Virus record (IMG/VR): IMGVR_UViG_3300032271_000426
Span: 1-26,920 of that record
DNA: 26,920 nt
Source of the DNA: a virus
Reading direction: 5' to 3' (one strand)
Within the stretch, counting starts at the first letter, position 1. Each line of letters starts with the position of its first letter. A program made the position numbers and the translations under genes. The notes beneath the pieces were generated by a model that made no database searches, had not been told where the DNA came from, and saw only the letters and a program-made list of their open reading frames with translations. Below, in pieces: positions 1 to 8,100 of this stretch.

Positions 1-159
1 GAGGCTTCGGAGCGATTCAACCGCGAACCGTTGGGCGAGTGGAGAAGTAACGGCCTGAACCGTTTCAGACTCCGCTAGAGCCGATGATCGCAGCGCATAG
101 AATTCGGGCTCGATTGCGATTGTGACGCCCGTGACTCCTTGCGTGCTGATTGCGCTCAC
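1..159 (-). CDS. Partial ORF downstream of bet, cut by the left window edge
   Basis: The first 53 codons of an ORF that runs off the window. The GTG start at 159 overlaps the stop of the preceding small gene (GTGA at 156-159), the same coupling seen at many junctions here. The visible part begins MSAISTQGVTGVTIAIEP and continues as an Ala/Glu/Ser-rich segment likely to be helical. From position and composition it could be the N-terminus of one of the coiled-coil proteins often found beside phage annealases, but too little is visible to assign a family. A partner exonuclease for Bet, if there is one, would lie further left. Confidence 0.55.
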   Translation of the reverse strand, partial: MSAISTQGVTGVTIAIEPEFYALRSSALAESETVQAVTSPLAQRFAVESLRSL

Positions 160-308
160 TTGGAGCCTCCGTTCGTTATGTAAGCCAAACCTCGCGTCTC
201 TCTCTCAATCATTGCATGCTGGGCGAAGACCAATAATTTTCTAATGTCTCGACGAACACCGCGGATTCGATGGATTTTAATCGGAAGCGGTCCAGTTTTG
301 TTTTTCAC
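156..308 (-). CDS. Small basic protein of unknown function (50 aa), coupled to bet
   Basis: The GTG start at 308 sits inside the bet stop (GTGA, 305-308), and the stop overlaps the next start (GTGA, 156-159), so the ORF tiles exactly between two genes. The product is very basic (for example KIHRIRGVRRDIRKLLVF) with a short hydrophobic stretch, which would suit a nucleic-acid-binding accessory protein, but no family is recognised. A longer upstream start is possible but would overlap bet by about 90 nt. Support comes from the tiling rather than from homology. Confidence 0.6.
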   Translation of the reverse strand: MKNKTGPLPIKIHRIRGVRRDIRKLLVFAQHAMIERETRGLAYITNGGSK

Positions 309-1225
309 TTTGCACCCCCATCCTTGAGCGCAAGAACAACGTCGGACGCGGACTTGACCATTCGGCTGGCAAGTGACACTGGCACCGAGTCGAAGCAATC
401 AACCTCATGCTTGGCAAGGCCGGCTCCGATGGCCCAGGTCTGCCATTGGTCAAATGTGAAGCCCGCTCCGGTGACGATGTTGGCAAGCTGATCCTGCGGA
501 GACATCGGGCCAACGCCTGCGGTGTCAACTGGTGGCGCCTTTGGGGCCTCGGCGACGGCCGTAGCCACATCGATAATCGGCGCAGATTCTGGCGCCGCCT
601 TTGCATCCTGCACGGCCTTGACGGTCTCCTTTGTGGTCTTGGTGAAGATGGGCCGCGCTACCGTTTCCACGCTGGTCACATTAGCGACCGTCATCGCCTC
701 GTCCTCGTCGTGAATTCCGGAGAACCCGAACGCGACACGGGCGGCTTGGATCAACGCCTTGTGACGCAGCATCCGGCGAGGGCTCTTATTCCATGGGTCG
801 GTGTTGCGGTAGCATTCTGCGTAATACTCCGTTACTCGCACAGGCCGGGTGCGGCCCTTGATATAAATTGAGGCGGTGACGCAGTGCGGTTTCCCGTCAA
901 TGTCCTCAGACGCAAACTCAATGCCGTCGAATTCAGGGCGGCGATTCATCAGGGAGCACCAGCCATCGACGCCCACAACCGGCGTTATACCGCCGCTCTT
1001 GTTCGGAAATGCGTGGATTTCCTTGAGGAACGGATTCAACTGGTAGGCGTTTGCCACAATGCAGAACGCCTGCATCTCCTCGTCGGTTGCCTTGGGCAAG
1101 ATCGTTGCCTTAAGCGTTGCGAGAAACTTCGTGGGGTCGATCTGGTATTGCGCGGCCATGGTCTGGATAAGGCCAGGGCGAGGCGCGGGAACGGTGACTG
1201 CGGTGGTTGGTGCGTTTTGGCTCAT
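305..1225 (-). CDS. bet: Phage recombination protein Bet (Red-beta/RecT-type single-strand annealing protein)
   Basis: A 306-aa protein that should bind single-stranded DNA and anneal complementary strands during phage recombination, normally with a 5'-3' exonuclease. The N-terminal two thirds follow lambda Bet closely. Residues 57-88 contain IVANAYQLNPFLKEIHAFP and the family signature PVVGVDGW; residues 144-168 contain PWNKSPRRMLRHKALIQAAR and the AFGF motif. Lambda Bet is about 261 aa; the extra length is an Ala/Pro-rich linker after residue 180 and a C-terminal segment. The ATG at 1225 has no Shine-Dalgarno sequence; the bases just upstream are A-rich. The stop overlaps the start of the next small gene (GTGA). 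The exonuclease partner is not in the window. Confidence 0.95.
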   Translation of the reverse strand: MSQNAPTTAVTVPAPRPGLIQTMAAQYQIDPTKFLATLKATILPKATDEEMQAFCIVANAYQLNPFLKEIHAFPNKSGGITPVVGVDGWCSLMNRRPEFDGIEFASEDIDGKPHCVTASIYIKGRTRPVRVTEYYAECYRNTDPWNKSPRRMLRHKALIQAARVAFGFSGIHDEDEAMTVANVTSVETVARPIFTKTTKETVKAVQDAKAAPESAPIIDVATAVAEAPKAPPVDTAGVGPMSPQDQLANIVTGAGFTFDQWQTWAIGAGLAKHEVDCFDSVPVSLASRMVKSASDVVLALKDGGAK

Positions 1226-1246
1226 GGTTTTTTGTGGTGTTTGAAA

Positions 1247-2017
1247 TTAGCGGGAAAGAACTAGATCTTTTATTTCGTTTCCCTTCTTGGTATCTGGAAG
1301 GTGAATAACTTCGTTCACTGGAGGTTTTACTTTCAGCATGCAACCATTCCATGCGTGGGTTACGAATCCACGCATGTGCTTACGCACAGTTGTTGATCCA
1401 CTTCGCTTGTGCGAAAGAACGGAGTGAATAACTCGGTCTCGCTTATGTTTTCCAGCAGGGAGGTCACGGCTTCGCATTAATTCCTCAAGTAAATCATCGC
1501 CTGCCGTTAAGTAAATCGGACTAGATCCATTTGTGAAAAAGAATTCCACAGTCCAACAATATTCCGTGAAACATTGCATTCCAATAACCGCACCAGGGAA
1601 GTTGATTATCGACCCTCCACCATCAGCCACCTCGTCTGATATATCGTGGCCCAACGGGTTAAATGCCCTCCATGATTTTCCGTTATTGCTGATTAATCGA
1701 ATCGGAATAACAAGCTGACCTGAAAAAAGCGTTTCCCACTTGATTTGAAACCTTCCGAATGGGATGGATCGAAAATCCTTACGGTTTCCAGAAGTCCATG
1801 ATTGCACGGAAAACTTCCCATTCTCTTCCGGATGCCGATTAACAAACGCAAATCTTAATGGGAGAGTGAGAGATTCGGGTGTCGCGTCGTCGTAAACCTC
1901 TTCCACGCCAGTTCCTGAAATCGAGTGGTCAATACAAACAGGGGGATGCTTCTTGGAATGCTTTGTTGATTCGGATTCAAGGATGTAATCCTCAATGATC
2001 TCGATATTAGTTTTCAT
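1247..2017 (-). CDS. Unrecognised 256-aa protein
   Basis: A full-length ORF with clear coding character, starting ATG at 2017 just after the 64-aa membrane gene and ending 21 nt before bet. No family is recognised. It has an acidic N-terminus, a central region likely rich in beta strands (residues about 50-170, including SGNRKDFR and IPFGRF), and a basic segment at about 190-220 (GKHKRDR, HKRSGST, RKHMRG) that could contact nucleic acid. It looks AT-richer than the structural genes, a sign of accessory or recently acquired DNA. A short stretch at residues 76-89 resembles an out-of-gene reading frame at 3369-3410. The position between small regulatory or membrane genes and bet suggests an early or accessory role. 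Confidence 0.8.
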   Translation of the reverse strand: MKTNIEIIEDYILESESTKHSKKHPPVCIDHSISGTGVEEVYDDATPESLTLPLRFAFVNRHPEENGKFSVQSWTSGNRKDFRSIPFGRFQIKWETLFSGQLVIPIRLISNNGKSWRAFNPLGHDISDEVADGGGSIINFPGAVIGMQCFTEYCWTVEFFFTNGSSPIYLTAGDDLLEELMRSRDLPAGKHKRDRVIHSVLSHKRSGSTTVRKHMRGFVTHAWNGCMLKVKPPVNEVIHLPDTKKGNEIKDLVLSR

Positions 2018-2038
2018 GTTTAGAAATTCACCCGCGGC

Positions 2039-2233
2039 CTACCGGTTGGCGTGAGATGCCGCCGGCTCCTGAATGGACTCGGTCGCGGGGTTGGGGGAGT
2101 GCGGGGGGAAAGTGTCGTGCAAGTCGCGCTCCATCTTTGCGTCAATCTCAGTCGCAATCGCGGCGGCGCGGAAGACGATTGCAATTACGATTGCGGAGGC
2201 GGTAATGCACGCTGATAGGAGTATCCAGCTCAT
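2039..2233 (-). CDS. Small single-pass membrane protein (64 aa)
   Basis: The ATG at 2233 overlaps the preceding stop (ATGA, 2230-2233). The N-terminus MSWILLSACITASAIVIAIV is one hydrophobic segment of about 20 residues. It is followed by a charged helix (ATEIDAKMERDLHD) and a Pro/Ser/Glu-rich tail. It is the third gene in a tightly coupled trio with a ribbon-helix-helix protein and another tiny membrane protein. No family is recognised. A longer start at 2293 would overlap two genes and is less likely. Confidence 0.6.
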   Translation of the reverse strand: MSWILLSACITASAIVIAIVFRAAAIATEIDAKMERDLHDTFPPHSPNPATESIQEPAASHANR

Positions 2234-2343
2234 ACGAAAAGAAAGCAGGCGATCAAGCAAACCATCGCGACGCAGGCCAACAGGGTGCCACAAGGCGACG
2301 AGTCAAGCCAATCTGCGGCTATGGTGAGAAGTTCGGAGATCAC
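2230..2343 (-). CDS. Tiny membrane protein (37 aa)
   Basis: GTG start at 2343 overlapping the previous stop (GTGA, 2340-2343), and stop overlapping the next start (ATGA, 2230-2233). The protein begins MISELLTIAADWLDSS and ends in one strongly hydrophobic helix of about 20 residues rich in Cys, Ala, Val and Leu. The exact fit between neighbours on both sides is the main evidence. It may act with the 64-aa membrane protein encoded next. Function unknown. Confidence 0.5.
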   Translation of the reverse strand: MISELLTIAADWLDSSPCGTLLACVAMVCLIACFLFV

Positions 2344-2519
2344 GCGATGCCTTTCGTGTTCGCCACGCACTGCTTGAGCATCGCGACGCACTGCGATGAC
2401 AAATCCCGGTCGCATTCCTTGGCAAGCGTCTCAAGCGCCCCCCGAAGCTCCATAGTCGGGTAAATCGTGATCGACGGCTTGGCGGGCGCCTTGGGATTCT
2501 TGGTTTGATTGGATTTCAT
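2340..2519 (-). CDS. Ribbon-helix-helix-like small DNA-binding protein (59 aa)
   Basis: ATG at 2519, TGA at 2340. After a Lys/Pro-rich N-terminal arm, residues 17-21 (SITIY) fit the beta strand of an Arc/MetJ-type fold. They are followed by two predicted helices (MELRGALETLAKECDRDLSS, then QCVAMLKQCV) with the usual spacing. Such proteins dimerise and bind operators through the strand. There is no Shine-Dalgarno sequence before the start (CACCCCATG). The stop is coupled to the 37-aa membrane protein. It is a candidate regulator of this small-gene region; the assignment rests on pattern only. Confidence 0.6.
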   Translation of the reverse strand: MKSNQTKNPKAPAKPSITIYPTMELRGALETLAKECDRDLSSQCVAMLKQCVANTKGIA

Positions 2520-2555
2520 GGGGTGCTCAGGGATTAGGAGAGCTGTTCGGGGTGG

Positions 2556-2780
2556 TCATGGTAGGATGGGTAAAATCTTGGTGGTAATAAATGCCTTTGA
2601 CTGGCTAGTGTGAGCCCCGTCATAAAATCCCCCAGCTACCTTTCGTACCTCCTGGTACCAAAAGTACCAGTCGTTCCTAGCTGAGCTAGCTCGTCGAGTG
2701 TTGGTGAGTGATGCTGCGGCCCGGAGAATACCGGACTTGGGGGTGGAGGTGGTCATGGGGGTAGTGGAGGTGGAGTTCAT
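2556..2780 (-). CDS. Doubtful small ORF (74 aa) with a Thr/Ser-rich N-terminus
   Basis: ATG at 2780 with an alternative in-frame ATG at 2756; both are followed by Thr/Ser codons. The middle carries Arg-rich and aromatic residues (ARNDWYFWYQEVRKVAGGFY) that look like a small folded domain. The ORF starts 30 nt after the upstream gene ends and is on the same strand as everything else. No family is recognised. Its low-complexity start resembles that of the gene at 2811-3122. Confidence 0.4.
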   Translation of the reverse strand: MNSTSTTPMTTSTPKSGILRAAASLTNTRRASSARNDWYFWYQEVRKVAGGFYDGAHTSQSKAFITTKILPILP

Positions 2781-2810
2781 GGACTGGATTTGTTAGGTGT
2801 TAAGGCGCGA

Positions 2811-3122
2811 TCAGGCGGGAATGATGTCGTGAAGCATCTTGGATGGGACCGGCTTGCCAGTATCAGCCCAGTTGGCGTGCGATTTGTACTTGTGGCCGTT
2901 GCCCTGGAGGCTACGCCCCCAGCTCGTGTAGCTAAGTTGCACCCCGCGCTCACCAACGCGAGCTGGAACAACGTCAAACGAAAATCGCTTGGCATTGCGA
3001 ACCGGAGCGTGGACATAAGTTTGTCCAAATTTCCGGGTGTTAACGATGTATCCGATCATGTGCCCGATGAGCTGAGAAGGGGTAAGTGAATCAGTGGTAG
3101 TGGTGGTGGTGGAGAGGGTCAT
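2811..3122 (-). CDS. Hypothetical protein (103 aa) with a poly-Thr N-terminus
   Basis: The start chosen is ATG at 3122 (MTLSTTTTTTDSLTPSQLIG). The frame is open further upstream, but the extension looks unlike coding sequence with this start. After the Thr run the protein has a short helix (SQLIGHMIGYIVNT), then a basic and aromatic region (YVHAPVRNAKRFSFDVVPAR, YTSWGRSLQGNGHKYKSHA). It resembles small basic phage accessory proteins but matches no family I can name. The candidate promoter at 3172-3199 is placed to serve it. Confidence 0.55.
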   Translation of the reverse strand: MTLSTTTTTTDSLTPSQLIGHMIGYIVNTRKFGQTYVHAPVRNAKRFSFDVVPARVGERGVQLSYTSWGRSLQGNGHKYKSHANWADTGKPVPSKMLHDIIPA

Positions 3123-3171
3123 GGGAGTGGCGGGGTTGGTGGAGAGGGTTAGTCGTTTGTGTCTGCCGTCA

Positions 3172-3199
3172 TTTCTACCACCTCGTCGCAACCGTTCAA
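3172..3199 (-). promoter_or_regulatory. Weak candidate sigma70-type promoter
   Basis: Read on the minus strand: TTGAAC (3194-3199), a 16-nt spacer, then TAGAAA (3172-3177), about 50 nt upstream of the ATG at 3122. Both boxes deviate from consensus and the spacer is one short, so this is a position-supported guess only. Confidence 0.25.
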
Positions 3200-3210
3200 T
3201 AACTTTCTTT

Positions 3211-3235
3211 ACCTTTTTTAACTGTTGGAAAAGGT
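3211..3235. repeat. Perfect 7-bp inverted repeat, possible operator
   Basis: ACCTTTT at 3211-3217 and AAAAGGT at 3229-3235, separated by 11 nt, directly upstream of the candidate promoter. Spacing and symmetry suit a dimeric repressor. A ribbon-helix-helix candidate is encoded 0.7 kb downstream. The AT-rich arms would make a weak RNA stem, so a terminator is unlikely. Confidence 0.3.
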
Positions 3236-3506
3236 TAAATGGGGGTTGACAGGGGGATTCGGGGAGCGTAGATGCGCGGTGTTTTGGAAACTCGGCCTGG
3301 AGAACCCGCGTTGCGTTAAGCAGAATCGGAACGGCTTTCCAAAAGAAACAGGCCGACCCATTGCTGAGACGGCCTAGATACGGGATTCGGAAGTCACTCC
3401 GATTGCCACTCACCCTCCCGCGGAGCTGGCGGTCGACTAGCCACCGACCATACGATGTGTCGCCGCCGTGGCCACACAATCAAGAAAGCAAAGCGTGCCG
3501 CCGCTG

Positions 3507-3677
3507 TCAAGCCTCCTCAAACATCCTCAAAAACTCCGCCTTGCGCCGGACGGTGAGCCGACCGCCAGGCTTTTTGAACGCCACGGCAGGCTCTCGAATC
3601 TCGCCCGTGCGGATCTCCGCGGAGTCGTCCACCACTTCGACGATCAGGCGCGGGTTGTGTCGGTTGCGGTATTTCAA
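3507..3677 (-). CDS. Small basic protein (56 aa) coupled to the metallophosphoesterase
   Basis: TTG start at 3677 overlapping the upstream stop (TTGA, 3674-3677), with a G-run (AAGGGGG) about 10 nt upstream. The protein has a basic N-terminus (KYRNRHNPRLIVEVVDDSAE), a likely beta hairpin (RLIVEVVDD, EIRTGEI), and ends with a charged helix (VRRKAEFLRMFEEA). No family is recognised. It is the last member of a chain of five genes joined by 4-nt overlaps. Use of TTG is unusual here, but no better start exists. Confidence 0.6.
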   Translation of the reverse strand: MKYRNRHNPRLIVEVVDDSAEIRTGEIREPAVAFKKPGGRLTVRRKAEFLRMFEEA

Positions 3678-4663
3678 AGCACGGCCCCCTTTAGGATTCG
3701 CTTGTTGTGGACTTGGAACGCTCCGGAGCGGTCAACGTCGATGACAGCAAATCCGTGGTTCCATCGGTTGATCCGAGCGTAGGCAGGTTTCAAATCGCAG
3801 AGGCATCCGGTTGACCAAGTGGAAATGAGCTTGTCCTCAAGCGTGGTTTCGGAGTGCTCCGATGAACGATGCAGGTGCCCCTGCATTACACACGCGATCG
3901 CCTTGAGGAAAGCGCCGCGCGCCGGGTTGACCGGGGTTGAAATTCCACCGCGCCATTCGTGCCCGTGGAGAATCGGCAGCTTTCCGGCCATGATAATCCT
4001 TCCGTCTTGAACCACTTCGACGCCGTGCTTTTCCGATTCCACCAGGGCATCAAATGTGGCGAAAGAGCATCCGAGGAGTTCCGGCGCCTTGCCCCACAGA
4101 TATGCCCACCAACGCTCCTCGTGGTTGCCGAGCTTGTAAATGATCCGTGCCTTTTGAAACCGTGCGCGGAGGTGAGCCAACAGCTCGCGTATGGCTTTAA
4201 TTTCGCCGGCTAAATCACGCTCCTCGGGATTGCACAGAAAGCGCGAGATGGAATGGAAGTCCACCGCGTCGCCGTTTAGCAGGACCACGCTGGGGTTCAC
4301 TTTGTCTCCGTGCTTGAGCGCCGCGTTGAGTGCCGCGGGGTCGTGGAAAGGGACGTGAATGTCAGACAGGACGAGGATCTTTTCAGCGCCCAGCTTGAAC
4401 GGAACCCAAGGCTTCGCATGAGATTCTGGAATTGGTGGCAAGGCAACAACCGAAGAGGGGCGGCGTGCCACCTCAGATTTTAGAAATCCTTTTTGCATAA
4501 TGTTTCCCGGCGTGACAGATCGAACGCACCACCGCGCCGCCTCGTAATCTCGCCAGCGTTTCGGGTACTTCTCGTAAACGGCCCGCGCCACAGCATTGAT
4601 CGGGTGCTCCGGAAACCGATCCAAAAACTCGCGGCATATCTGCGTGTTGGTGATTCGTTTCAT
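3674..4663 (-). CDS. Calcineurin-like metallophosphoesterase (329 aa)
   Basis: All motifs of the metallophosphoesterase fold are present in order: DxH at 101-103 (LSDIHVPFHD), GD at 131-132 (LLNGDAVDFH), GNHE at 179-182, HGHE at 233-236, and GHLH at 262-265. These bind two metal ions and hydrolyse phosphoesters; the substrate cannot be read from sequence. The N-terminal 90 residues are an additional basic domain (KRITNTQICREFLDRFPEHP), probably a helical DNA- or protein-binding part. The ATG overlaps the upstream stop (ATGA, 4660-4663) and the stop overlaps the next start (TTGA). Phage homologues are usually placed in nucleotide or DNA processing, so coupling to tail genes is notable. Confidence 0.9.
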   Translation of the reverse strand: MKRITNTQICREFLDRFPEHPINAVARAVYEKYPKRWRDYEAARWCVRSVTPGNIMQKGFLKSEVARRPSSVVALPPIPESHAKPWVPFKLGAEKILVLSDIHVPFHDPAALNAALKHGDKVNPSVVLLNGDAVDFHSISRFLCNPEERDLAGEIKAIRELLAHLRARFQKARIIYKLGNHEERWWAYLWGKAPELLGCSFATFDALVESEKHGVEVVQDGRIIMAGKLPILHGHEWRGGISTPVNPARGAFLKAIACVMQGHLHRSSEHSETTLEDKLISTWSTGCLCDLKPAYARINRWNHGFAVIDVDRSGAFQVHNKRILKGAVL

Positions 4664-4896
4664 TTGTGAATTCTCCTAAAGCCGAGCTTCCAAAGTTTCG
4701 ACGAAATCAGGCGCGACACGCGGACCACTTTTGACTCGGAGAGTTCCGGTTGAGCGACGTGGAGCAGTTCATGGATTGCGGTGTCGAGGTACTCTTTCGA
4801 GCATTGCCGTGGGTCGATTTCAACGAGGTCATCCCACGCCTGCCCAAGCGCACGTTCTCGCCCGAGTTTGCGTTCGATGATCTCAACCTTTTTCAC
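4660..4896 (-). CDS. Small HExxH-motif protein (78 aa), possible zinc metalloprotease-like
   Basis: The start chosen is GTG at 4896 because it overlaps the upstream stop (GTGA, 4893-4896); ATGs at 4938 and 4989 would overlap the previous gene. Near the middle lies IHELLHVAQPELSESKV, containing HExxH, the zinc-binding active-site helix of zincin peptidases. It is followed by a helix ending SSKLWKLGFRR. Small phage proteins with a HEALH-like motif, an SE pair about nine residues later and a terminal LWxLG are common; their function is unproven. The protein is too short for a standard protease domain, so activity is uncertain. Confidence 0.7.
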   Translation of the reverse strand: MKKVEIIERKLGRERALGQAWDDLVEIDPRQCSKEYLDTAIHELLHVAQPELSESKVVRVSRLISSKLWKLGFRRIHK

Positions 4897-5126
4897 CGTG
4901 TCCACTTTCCAGCGCCGCAGCGCCGCAGGTTCTGCCATGGGTTGATTCTCGACGAGTTCAGAGGGCAACCGCACGACGGGTTGAAGCATTTGGGACCGGT
5001 CGCGTCACGCTCTCCTAACCACTCGCACGATCGACACAACTCCTCGCGTTGAGATGTCGTCATTTCGGGCGCAACAGGAGTGCCGAGTTGAACATCCCGA
5101 AGGTAGCTGTCTGACTTGAATTTCAT
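4893..5126 (-). CDS. Small zinc-ribbon-like protein (77 aa)
   Basis: ATG at 5126 overlaps the stop of the 1,247-aa gene (ATGA, 5123-5126). From about residue 31 there is a four-cysteine arrangement: CRSC, then KCFNPSCGC, with a final RRCGAGKW. This pattern, ending in Cys-x(3)-W, is typical of short phage zinc-ribbon proteins. The N-terminal 20 residues are unstructured and an internal ATG (MTTSQREELCR) is an alternative start. Its role is unknown; such ribbons bind nucleic acid or act as structural clips. It leads a coupled chain with the HExxH and phosphoesterase genes. Confidence 0.7.
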   Translation of the reverse strand: MKFKSDSYLRDVQLGTPVAPEMTTSQREELCRSCEWLGERDATGPKCFNPSCGCPLNSSRINPWQNLRRCGAGKWTR

Positions 5127-8100
5127 TGCGAGACAACCGGCACGTCCAGGATGAGAGCATCAGGTAGCACGGGTGTCACACTCAACACGTTTCCCGCACC
5201 GCCATTGCAGCTCGTTGGGTAGGTAGTGCCGCCGTAAAAATTGAACGTCTGCTGCCCGACTGCCGGGGGCGGATTCGATCCGCTGACTCCGTAGGTGCAT
5301 CCGGGGGTAGTGTTATACGCAACGGTGAACACCATGTATCCCATCGACGACGGGTAAGCGTTCGTTACCGCGCCGCAACCATCGCCCGAGCCCCCCTGAT
5401 ACTTCGCGGTCATGTTCTCGATCTGCTGCGTGGTCGTGAGCAGCGCCGCGGAGCGCGTGTAGAGTTGATCGCGCCAAGTCAACGGGATGGCCTCCACAGC
5501 GTCCGGGTCTGTGACCTCATACTGCCATTTCTGAGTTACTCGCGTGGTGCGGATGTTGTCCCCGGTGCCGCCCGACGCTGGGAAGTCAACCGCCGCGGAG
5601 ACCGAACACGCGGCCGATGATGCGTCCGTCCACGCTCCGTAACTGGAAGGGCTCGGAGCATCCAGCGGTGAACCATGCCAGAAACCAACGGCTCCGAACC
5701 CGAGGCTTATATTTGCAGAGTCGTCGGTGTTTCGGAATTGCGCCGGTAGCCAAACGGACGAAGTGCCCTCCGATTGTTGGAACTTAAACGGCAGCATGAC
5801 CCGCACTTGGGTCAGCAAGTTAATAGCCGATACGTACTGATTAAACGCCTCGGCGGCGGCGTAAACGGTCGGCAGTGGCCCGAATCCTTCCGGATTGTCG
5901 TCGCGCACGTCCGCGGCCTTGATCGCCTTGGTTGCGGTGCCTGCGAGCATGGAGAACCACCGGCCCTTGAAGGCGGCGTAGCAGAGGTTGGGGAACGTGT
6001 AATCGAACACGGCGTTGACGCCCGAATCACAGCCGTATTGAAGCGACGTGACACCGTCCACGTAGCCCTCGCACATGACGCGCAGGTAGAGTTCCATCTG
6101 GCTGAATTGGTCCACCCGGAACGGAGTGTCGGTGCTCTGCTGCGTGTCGTTCCCGTCCTCGTACGGTTTCGGGACTAGCTGAGTGAACCGGAACGACGGG
6201 TAGCAAGTGCCGTAGGGCGCATCCAGAAGCGTCTCAACCGTGCTGTGGATCTCCGCGTTCCCGGGTTGGATGCCATTATTGACGCACTGGTTTCCGAGCA
6301 CTTGGTTGACAAGATACTCTCGGATCGCGTTCTCGTTCGACCGGAATGGTTCCGCTTGGAGGTCGGCCACGTTCCACCCCGCAGGGCCTGCGCTGATGCT
6401 GGACGCGGCGCCAAGAGCGAAGCCGTAGGTGGAATGCAACCGCCCCTTGAGCGTGACTTTTATCCTGCGCTCTCCGTACTGGTCAGCCTCCTCCACAGAT
6501 TCAACCTCAACGTCCGGCTCAAACACCCGGCACGATCGGTAAAAAGATTTCCGCCGCGCCTCGCACGCGGGGTCTCCGCCGCAGTTGATCCGGTTGAGCC
6601 CGAGAGAGGTCTCGGCGTACCGGTAGCCGGTGGGCAGCTCTGGCGCGATCCATGTCGGCCCGCTGCCACTGTTGTATTGCCCGCCGCCTGACGCATTGAT
6701 GTTTGCGTGTCGGGTGATGTCGGATGCCACCGTAGGCACGTTCGGCGTGTAGAAATTGCAGCGTTCAACCGTCGTGGTCGCGAAGTAATCCGAGTAGGCC
6801 GACGGCTTCCAAATACTGGTGTCGCTCGGGTTGTAGCCGGTGAACGAGCACCCGAAAAGCCACTCGTTCGACCAACCTTTCTGCGGAGCTGTGGTAACAA
6901 TCCCGTTGCTCTCGTAAACCTTGCAGTCGCCACTTTGCTCGTAGGTCGCGCCGCCGGCCGTGGTCGTGGTGAATTTCTGCGATGGCCCGTAAATCAGCCT
7001 TCCGTAGACGACGCTTCCGGTGGTCCCGGTGACGAGGTATTCGCGCCCGATTTGCAGGTATCCCGAGACAACCTCCGACATTGATGGACCGATTCCATCG
7101 AACGCGTCCGCGGGGGTTTCGTGCGACAGTCCGGAAGCATAGCGCCTGAACCAAAGCACGCTCTTTCCTCCGGTGACGGCGTAGTCAACGAGATGAAACC
7201 GGGGAAGAATCCGAAGATGTTTGGACAGCCTCCTCGCGGCGTCGAACACGGCGTTGGTGTTGATCGGCCCGAGGCTCCCAGGCAGCGCGAGTTCCCCGCG
7301 CCGATTCTGGACCATGCAGTTGCCGAAGTAGTCGTCACTCAATCCGCGCGACTGGCTTTCGCATAGACCGCTCCCGTCCGTCCCGTTGCTCTCTGAACTC
7401 AGCGCACCCGCGAGCCGCAGGACAAGGTAGAGGTCCATGCCGCCTGGTTTGTAGGGGTAAAGCTCAGCAATCTCCGCCACTAGGCCGGCCGTGGACGAGA
7501 CTTCCGTGAAGGATGCCCCAGAATCCACACGAAGCGACAAAGACTCGCCAGCGACCGGCGGGGACGCAAGGCGCACCGTTGCCGAGCCTGCATTCGTCGT
7601 CGGGTCGGGGGTGAGTGTGGCAGTTCCGACAACCGTGGTTCCCGAGAGCAGGGAAACCGTCACAGGGCCGGCGAGCTTCTGCCCGAGGACGGCGAACGCC
7701 GCGGCTACCGTCCCGGAGGTGACAACGTGCGCGGAGCCCTCGGCGGCGAACGTCATTCGCGTGCCGGCAGCAATCGTCAGCGCCCCGGAGAGAGTCGCTT
7801 GGGGATATATCGGCTGGACGAACGAGTGCCCGAGGCCGTCTTTCTCCTCGATGCCACGGGCCGGCGCGAGGAGGTATTGAGCCGTTAGGAAAGCCTGCGC
7901 GTCGAACGCGTTTCCCATCCATGGCGCTTTCCCGGTCTCCTCGTCCTGCTGTTGGTTGATGTCCCCGCGGAACTGCGCGGCCCATGAGTTGACCGCCCGC
8001 TGGATTCCGTCGCCGCTCGTTTTCTGAAGCGTGTTTCCACCGGTGTAGGGCCCTTCGATGTAGTCCGATTTCGACAGGATGGAGTAGGCGCCCGCGTGGT

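Larger units (their letters stand above)
3123..3506. other. 384-nt gap with no confidently supported gene
   Basis: This is the longest stretch without a convincing gene. It is AT-rich around 3185-3240, holds a possible minus-strand promoter and an inverted repeat, and contains an open minus-strand frame (codons up to a TTG at 3479). Part of that frame, at 3288-3410, resembles the 256-aa protein encoded at 1247-2017. The frame joins in phase to the 103-aa gene, so an N-terminal extension of that gene cannot be excluded. Nothing on the plus strand looks coding. Confidence 0.5.

Noticed and set aside
3246-3251. Consensus -35 box TTGACA on the plus strand
   Set aside because: No matching -10 box at the right distance (TAGATG is poor) and no plus-strand gene downstream.
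7464-7985. Minus-strand frame of 173 codons inside the tail-tip gene
   Set aside because: Arg/Gly/Pro-rich out-of-frame reading of a coding region with high GC; no start context or domain.
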